A DNA stretch of 36,529 nt, from positions 1 through 36,529 of the forward strand of contig ONOI01000015.1 of NCBI GenBank assembly GCA_900319375.1, in the 5' to 3' direction. Source of the stretch: an uncultured Bacteroidales bacterium. GTDB lineage: Bacteria; Bacteroidota; Bacteroidia; Bacteroidales; UBA932. This document shows, piece after piece, positions 33,990 through 36,529 of this stretch. The notes below the pieces were generated by a model. The model was not told the origin of the DNA, made no database searches, and was given only the letters and a program-made list of their open reading frames with translations. Each line of letters begins with the position of its first letter. The stretch's first letter is position 1. The position numbers and the translations under genes are program-made.

Positions 33990-34463
33990 TCAGAACTTCC
34001 ACCTGAGCGATGCCATCGGGACCATTTCCTTGAAGGCCATCGTAGCGCCGTCTGCGGAGAAGATAAAGCAGGGGCGGGTATCGATGCCGATGGAAAGAGG
34101 AATTGCTGCGAAATCGTAGCTAAGGCCGTATTGGACAACGAGTCCTCCCATGAACTTCGACCTGTCGTACATTCCGATAGTAAGGCCTGGGCCGAGATAC
34201 ATGTTCCAGTCTCCCCCGAGGAATACGAAATTCAGCAGAGTGAAGTCATAGATCGCAGAAATCCTGTAGCCGGGATGGTTGGTATAGCCCATCACTCCTG
34301 CGTCGAACTCCATAAAGTTCGGACCCTGGGAAGATCTGCCGAGATTGTGTTGATAACTGATCTCCAGGCCGCCGCCGAAGCGCAGACCGAAAGAACGGGG
34401 CTGAGCGGTTGCAACTAAACCAGCGCAGAGCAGCACAACTGCTGCAAGGATAAATTTCTTCAT
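33990..34463 (-). CDS. Small outer-membrane beta-barrel protein (hypothetical)
   Basis: A 157-aa protein with signal peptide MKKFILAAVVLLCAGLVATAQ and then repeated amphipathic strands (FGLRFGGGLEISYQHN, FMEFDAGVMGYTNH), ending LRWKF, which suits an 8-stranded outer-membrane barrel. The start at 34463 is chosen over a longer frame without a signal peptide, and leaves 4 nt after rnfA. It is therefore probably the last gene of the rnf transcript, although its role in electron transport is not evident. Confidence 0.75.
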   Translation of the reverse strand: MKKFILAAVVLLCAGLVATAQPRSFGLRFGGGLEISYQHNLGRSSQGPNFMEFDAGVMGYTNHPGYRISAIYDFTLLNFVFLGGDWNMYLGPGLTIGMYDRSKFMGGLVVQYGLSYDFAAIPLSIGIDTRPCFIFSADGATMAFKEMVPMASLRWKF

Positions 34464-34467
34464 AGGC

Positions 34468-35046
34468 TTAATTTCCAATTCCGGTGAAACCAAGGAACGC
34501 GAGGGCCATGATGCCGGCTGTGATCAGAGCGATAGGCAGACCCTTGAAGGCCTTGGGGACGTCGTTGCCGGCGAGCTGCTCGCGAAGGCCTGCAAACAGG
34601 ATCATCGCAAGACCCCAACCGATAGAGGTAGCGAAAGCATATACGGTCGCCTGGCCGAGAGGCATATCCTTCTGAACTACCGAGAGAGCTACGCCGAGGA
34701 CGGCGCAGTTGGTAGTAATAAGCGGAAGGAAAATACCGAGGGCCTGATAGAGCGAAGGGCTTACTTTCTTCAGGACTATCTCCACCATCTGGACGAGGGC
34801 CGCAATCACGAGGATAAAGGCTATAGTCTGAAGGTAGACTATATCGAAGCGGACAAGCAGATACTTGTTGATTAGCCAGGTAACGACGGTAGCAAGAGTA
34901 ATGACGAAGCAGACTGCTCCGGACATTCCGGTTGCGGTCGAAAGCTTGTTGGATACTCCGAGGAACGGGCAGATTCCGAGGAACTGCGCCAGCAGGATAT
35001 TGTTAACGAATATCGCTGTAACGATTATTAAGAGATACTCTGCCAT
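34468..35046 (-). CDS. rnfA: Rnf complex subunit RnfA
   Basis: RnfA/RsxA (192 aa) is one of the two inverted-topology membrane subunits of the Rnf complex, which couples ferredoxin:NAD+ electron transfer to ion translocation. It starts MAEYLLIIVTAIFVNNILLA, with the conserved Q-FLGICPFLGVS segment (membrane iron-sulfur ligand Cys near residue 25) and the second half-motif PLITTNCAVLGVAL with Cys near 113. Six helices are visible. It follows rnfE with a 1-nt overlap (TAATG), the standard order D-G-E-A. The NqrE alternative is disfavoured by the rnfE and rnfD neighbours. Confidence 0.95.
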   Translation of the reverse strand: MAEYLLIIVTAIFVNNILLAQFLGICPFLGVSNKLSTATGMSGAVCFVITLATVVTWLINKYLLVRFDIVYLQTIAFILVIAALVQMVEIVLKKVSPSLYQALGIFLPLITTNCAVLGVALSVVQKDMPLGQATVYAFATSIGWGLAMILFAGLREQLAGNDVPKAFKGLPIALITAGIMALAFLGFTGIGN

Positions 35047-35627
35047 TACTTCTTAAGATATTTGTTGAACAAAACCATCAGGTAGCCGATTACGAGGAAC
35101 GCGCCGGGGGCGAGAACAAAGGCAAGTATACCGTCGCCGGGGATAAGCTTCAGGCCGAAGGCCGAGCCGCTGCCGAGAAGCTCGCGGACAAGACCGATTA
35201 CGGTAAGCGAGAGGGTAAAGCCGAGGCCAACTCCTATACCGTCAAGGGCCGAAGCTCCGATTCCGTTCTTGTTGGCGAAAGCTTCCGCACGCCCAAGCAC
35301 GATACAGTTCACGACGATAAGCGGGATGAACAGGCCGAGGGTCGCGTAGACATCGGGTACGTACGCCTTCATAAGGAGCTCAAGGAGCGTCACGAAGGTA
35401 GCGATGACGACGATGTATACCGGGATGTGGACTTTATCCGGCACAATAGGCGAAATGAGCGAGATAACTATGTTCGAAAGAATAAGAACGAACATAGTCG
35501 CAAGACCCATCTCGAGACCGTTGATAGCCGAGGTTGTAGTCGCGAGCGTCGGACACATTCCGAGCACCAGCACGAAGGTCGGGTTATTCTTTACCAGACC
35601 GTCTGTCAGAAAATGCATCTTACTCAT
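35046..35627 (-). CDS. rnfE: Rnf complex subunit RnfE
   Basis: RnfE/RsxE (193 aa), the pair of RnfA in the membrane core. NNPTFVLVLGMCPTLATTTSA (residues 14-34) carries the conserved Cys, and FIPLIVVNCIVLGRAEAFA near 105 carries the second. The lysine-poor tail VLFNKYLKK closes it. It starts 8 nt before the end of rnfG, so the genes overlap and are translationally coupled. Length fits the family. Confidence 0.95.
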   Translation of the reverse strand: MSKMHFLTDGLVKNNPTFVLVLGMCPTLATTTSAINGLEMGLATMFVLILSNIVISLISPIVPDKVHIPVYIVVIATFVTLLELLMKAYVPDVYATLGLFIPLIVVNCIVLGRAEAFANKNGIGASALDGIGVGLGFTLSLTVIGLVRELLGSGSAFGLKLIPGDGILAFVLAPGAFLVIGYLMVLFNKYLKK

Positions 35628-36186
35628 TACACTGTCCTCCGTTTAAAGATTGAACAAGATCGACCGCCTGCTTTACCGCGAGGGTGAAGGCGCGGGAGGT
35701 GATGGTAGAAGCCGTAATGGCATCTATCTCTCCCCCGTCTTTTGTTACTTTAAGAGCTCCCTTGAAACCCTTGAACTGGGCACGGAAGTGGGACTCTTCC
35801 TCGGTACACTTGGCTCCAAGACCGGGGGTCTCGGTGTGTTCGAGCACCGAAGTATTGTAGACAGTTCCGTCCGGAAGGACTCCCACCATCAGGGTGAGGG
35901 CTCCGCCGAAACCGTTGGTTGTAGATTTTACCGCATATGCTATGGGAGCGCCTTCGGAACTGAGTACGTAATACTCGCCGATTCCCGGGGCATCGCAGGC
36001 CTGGCTCTCCGAGAGTTCTCCGCCCTCGGGAAGTACTGCAGCGATCGAAGCTACGAGATTTTTGTGGGCTGTCTGGGCGATAATGTCTTTAGTAACCGCG
36101 TTGACCGCTCCAAGCAAACTGGCACATACAAGGCAGACGCCTGTAAGACACAGAAGCATATTCCTGAGATTAGACTGAGCTGCCAT
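35620..36186 (-). CDS. rnfG: Rnf complex subunit RnfG (covalent FMN)
   Basis: RnfG (188 aa) is a membrane-anchored periplasmic subunit with covalently bound FMN. A single N-terminal anchor helix (NMLLCLTGVCLVCASLLGAV) is followed by an FMN-binding domain: GFGGALTLMVGVLPDGTVYNT, then HTETPGLGAKC, and the flavinylation site DAITASTITSRA near the C-terminus, where the Thr of STIT should carry FMN (attached by ApbE, not in this window). It starts 2 nt after the rnfD stop. Confidence 0.94.
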   Translation of the reverse strand: MAAQSNLRNMLLCLTGVCLVCASLLGAVNAVTKDIIAQTAHKNLVASIAAVLPEGGELSESQACDAPGIGEYYVLSSEGAPIAYAVKSTTNGFGGALTLMVGVLPDGTVYNTSVLEHTETPGLGAKCTEEESHFRAQFKGFKGALKVTKDGGEIDAITASTITSRAFTLAVKQAVDLVQSLNGGQCNE

Positions 36187-36188
36187 AC

Positions 36189-36529
36189 TTACTTCCTCCC
36201 GTATTTTTTCTGATGGAACCAGTTATTGAGAAGAGGAACCGTCATGTTCATAAGAAGAATCGCGAAGCTCACTCCCTCAGGATACGAACCGAAGTAGCGG
36301 ATCATCATAACGAGGATACCGATTCCGACACCGTAGATAACTCCTCCGAGGTTGCTCATAGGAGAGGTAACATAGTCTGTAGCCATGAAGCAGGCGCCGA
36401 GGATGAGACCTCCGGTAAGCAGGTTGAAGAGAGGATCGCTGAACTGGGCCGGATTTGCGAGCCAGAAGATAAGGCTCGTAAGGGCGACAGTTCCGAAGAT
36501 GCTGAGGGTAATCCAGGGCTTGATGACCC
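36189..36529 (-). CDS. rnfD: Rnf complex subunit RnfD, C-terminal part (cut by window edge)
   Basis: The last 113 codons of RnfD, a membrane subunit with FMN, are read from the right edge: VIKPWITLSIFGTVALTSL, then LLTGGLILGACFMATDYVTS and PEGVSFAILLMNMTVPLLNNW. The GACFMATDYVTSP block is characteristic of RnfD/NqrB. The true start lies outside the window, so the Met at 36386 (in the MATDYV motif) is internal and not an initiator. rnfC and rnfB are expected further right. Confidence 0.93.
   Translation of the reverse strand, partial: VIKPWITLSIFGTVALTSLIFWLANPAQFSDPLFNLLTGGLILGACFMATDYVTSPMSNLGGVIYGVGIGILVMMIRYFGSYPEGVSFAILLMNMTVPLLNNWFHQKKYGRK

Noticed and set aside
36189-36386. A separate 65-aa protein beginning at Met 36386
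   Set aside because: The frame stays open to the window edge and the Met is the internal one of the RnfD motif ACFMATDYVTSP.

Overview
The window looks like a chromosomal segment of a gut- or rumen-type Bacteroidales bacterium with moderately high GC (a little over half, by eye). The evidence is a SusC/SusD pair, many lipoproteins with an SSC- or TAC-type lipobox, few Shine-Dalgarno sequences, and repeated Bacteroidetes-type -7 boxes (TAnnTTTG). An uncultured lineage outside the low-GC genus Bacteroides is likely, but the sequence alone does not settle the genus.

Layout. 1-3300 (minus strand): information-processing operon, read right to left as tRNA-Thr, tRNA-Tyr, tRNA-Gly, tRNA-Thr, tuf, tRNA-Trp, secE, nusG, rplK, rplA (cut by the window edge), driven by a well-formed promoter at 3274-3303. 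3311-8234: dxs, then two plus-strand transporters (YfcC family and MFS). 8235-9349: about 1.1 kb with no credible gene, filled with a 51-bp tandem repeat and several inverted repeats. 9328-11291: a two-gene insert (lipoprotein plus outer-membrane barrel) lying between an intact small-multidrug-export gene and a 135-bp duplicate of that gene's 3' end. 11379-13304: ssb, then an intact IS3-family element sitting inside an older palindrome. 13307-18270: a conserved hypothetical gene, a PfkB-family (adenosine-kinase-like) gene, a flippase-like membrane protein, tRNA-Arg, and the NfnAB-type flavin/iron-sulfur oxidoreductase genes, followed by a translationally coupled secreted alpha/beta hydrolase and a large lipoprotein.

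21346-33955 is a nutrient-acquisition locus. A five-gene minus-strand operon (susC, susD, two tandem serine beta-lactamase-fold hydrolases, a lipoprotein peptidase C26) is joined end to end by short overlaps or short gaps. It diverges from a plus-strand pair: a protein fusing a histidine acid phosphatase to a shortened carboxylesterase, and a GH3 glycosidase lipoprotein. No local regulator is visible. The mix of transporter, peptidase, esterase, phosphatase and glucosidase-type enzymes does not match a standard polysaccharide locus and is the best candidate for an undescribed system here.

33990-36529: a small outer-membrane barrel gene and the distal part of an rnf operon (rnfD partial, rnfG, rnfE, rnfA). 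Rnf and Nfn together suggest an anaerobe that balances ferredoxin, NADH and NADPH pools.

Two cross-cutting observations: several promoters place the start codon only 7-12 nt after the -7 box, implying near-leaderless mRNAs, and this argues that nfnA begins at a non-AUG codon.
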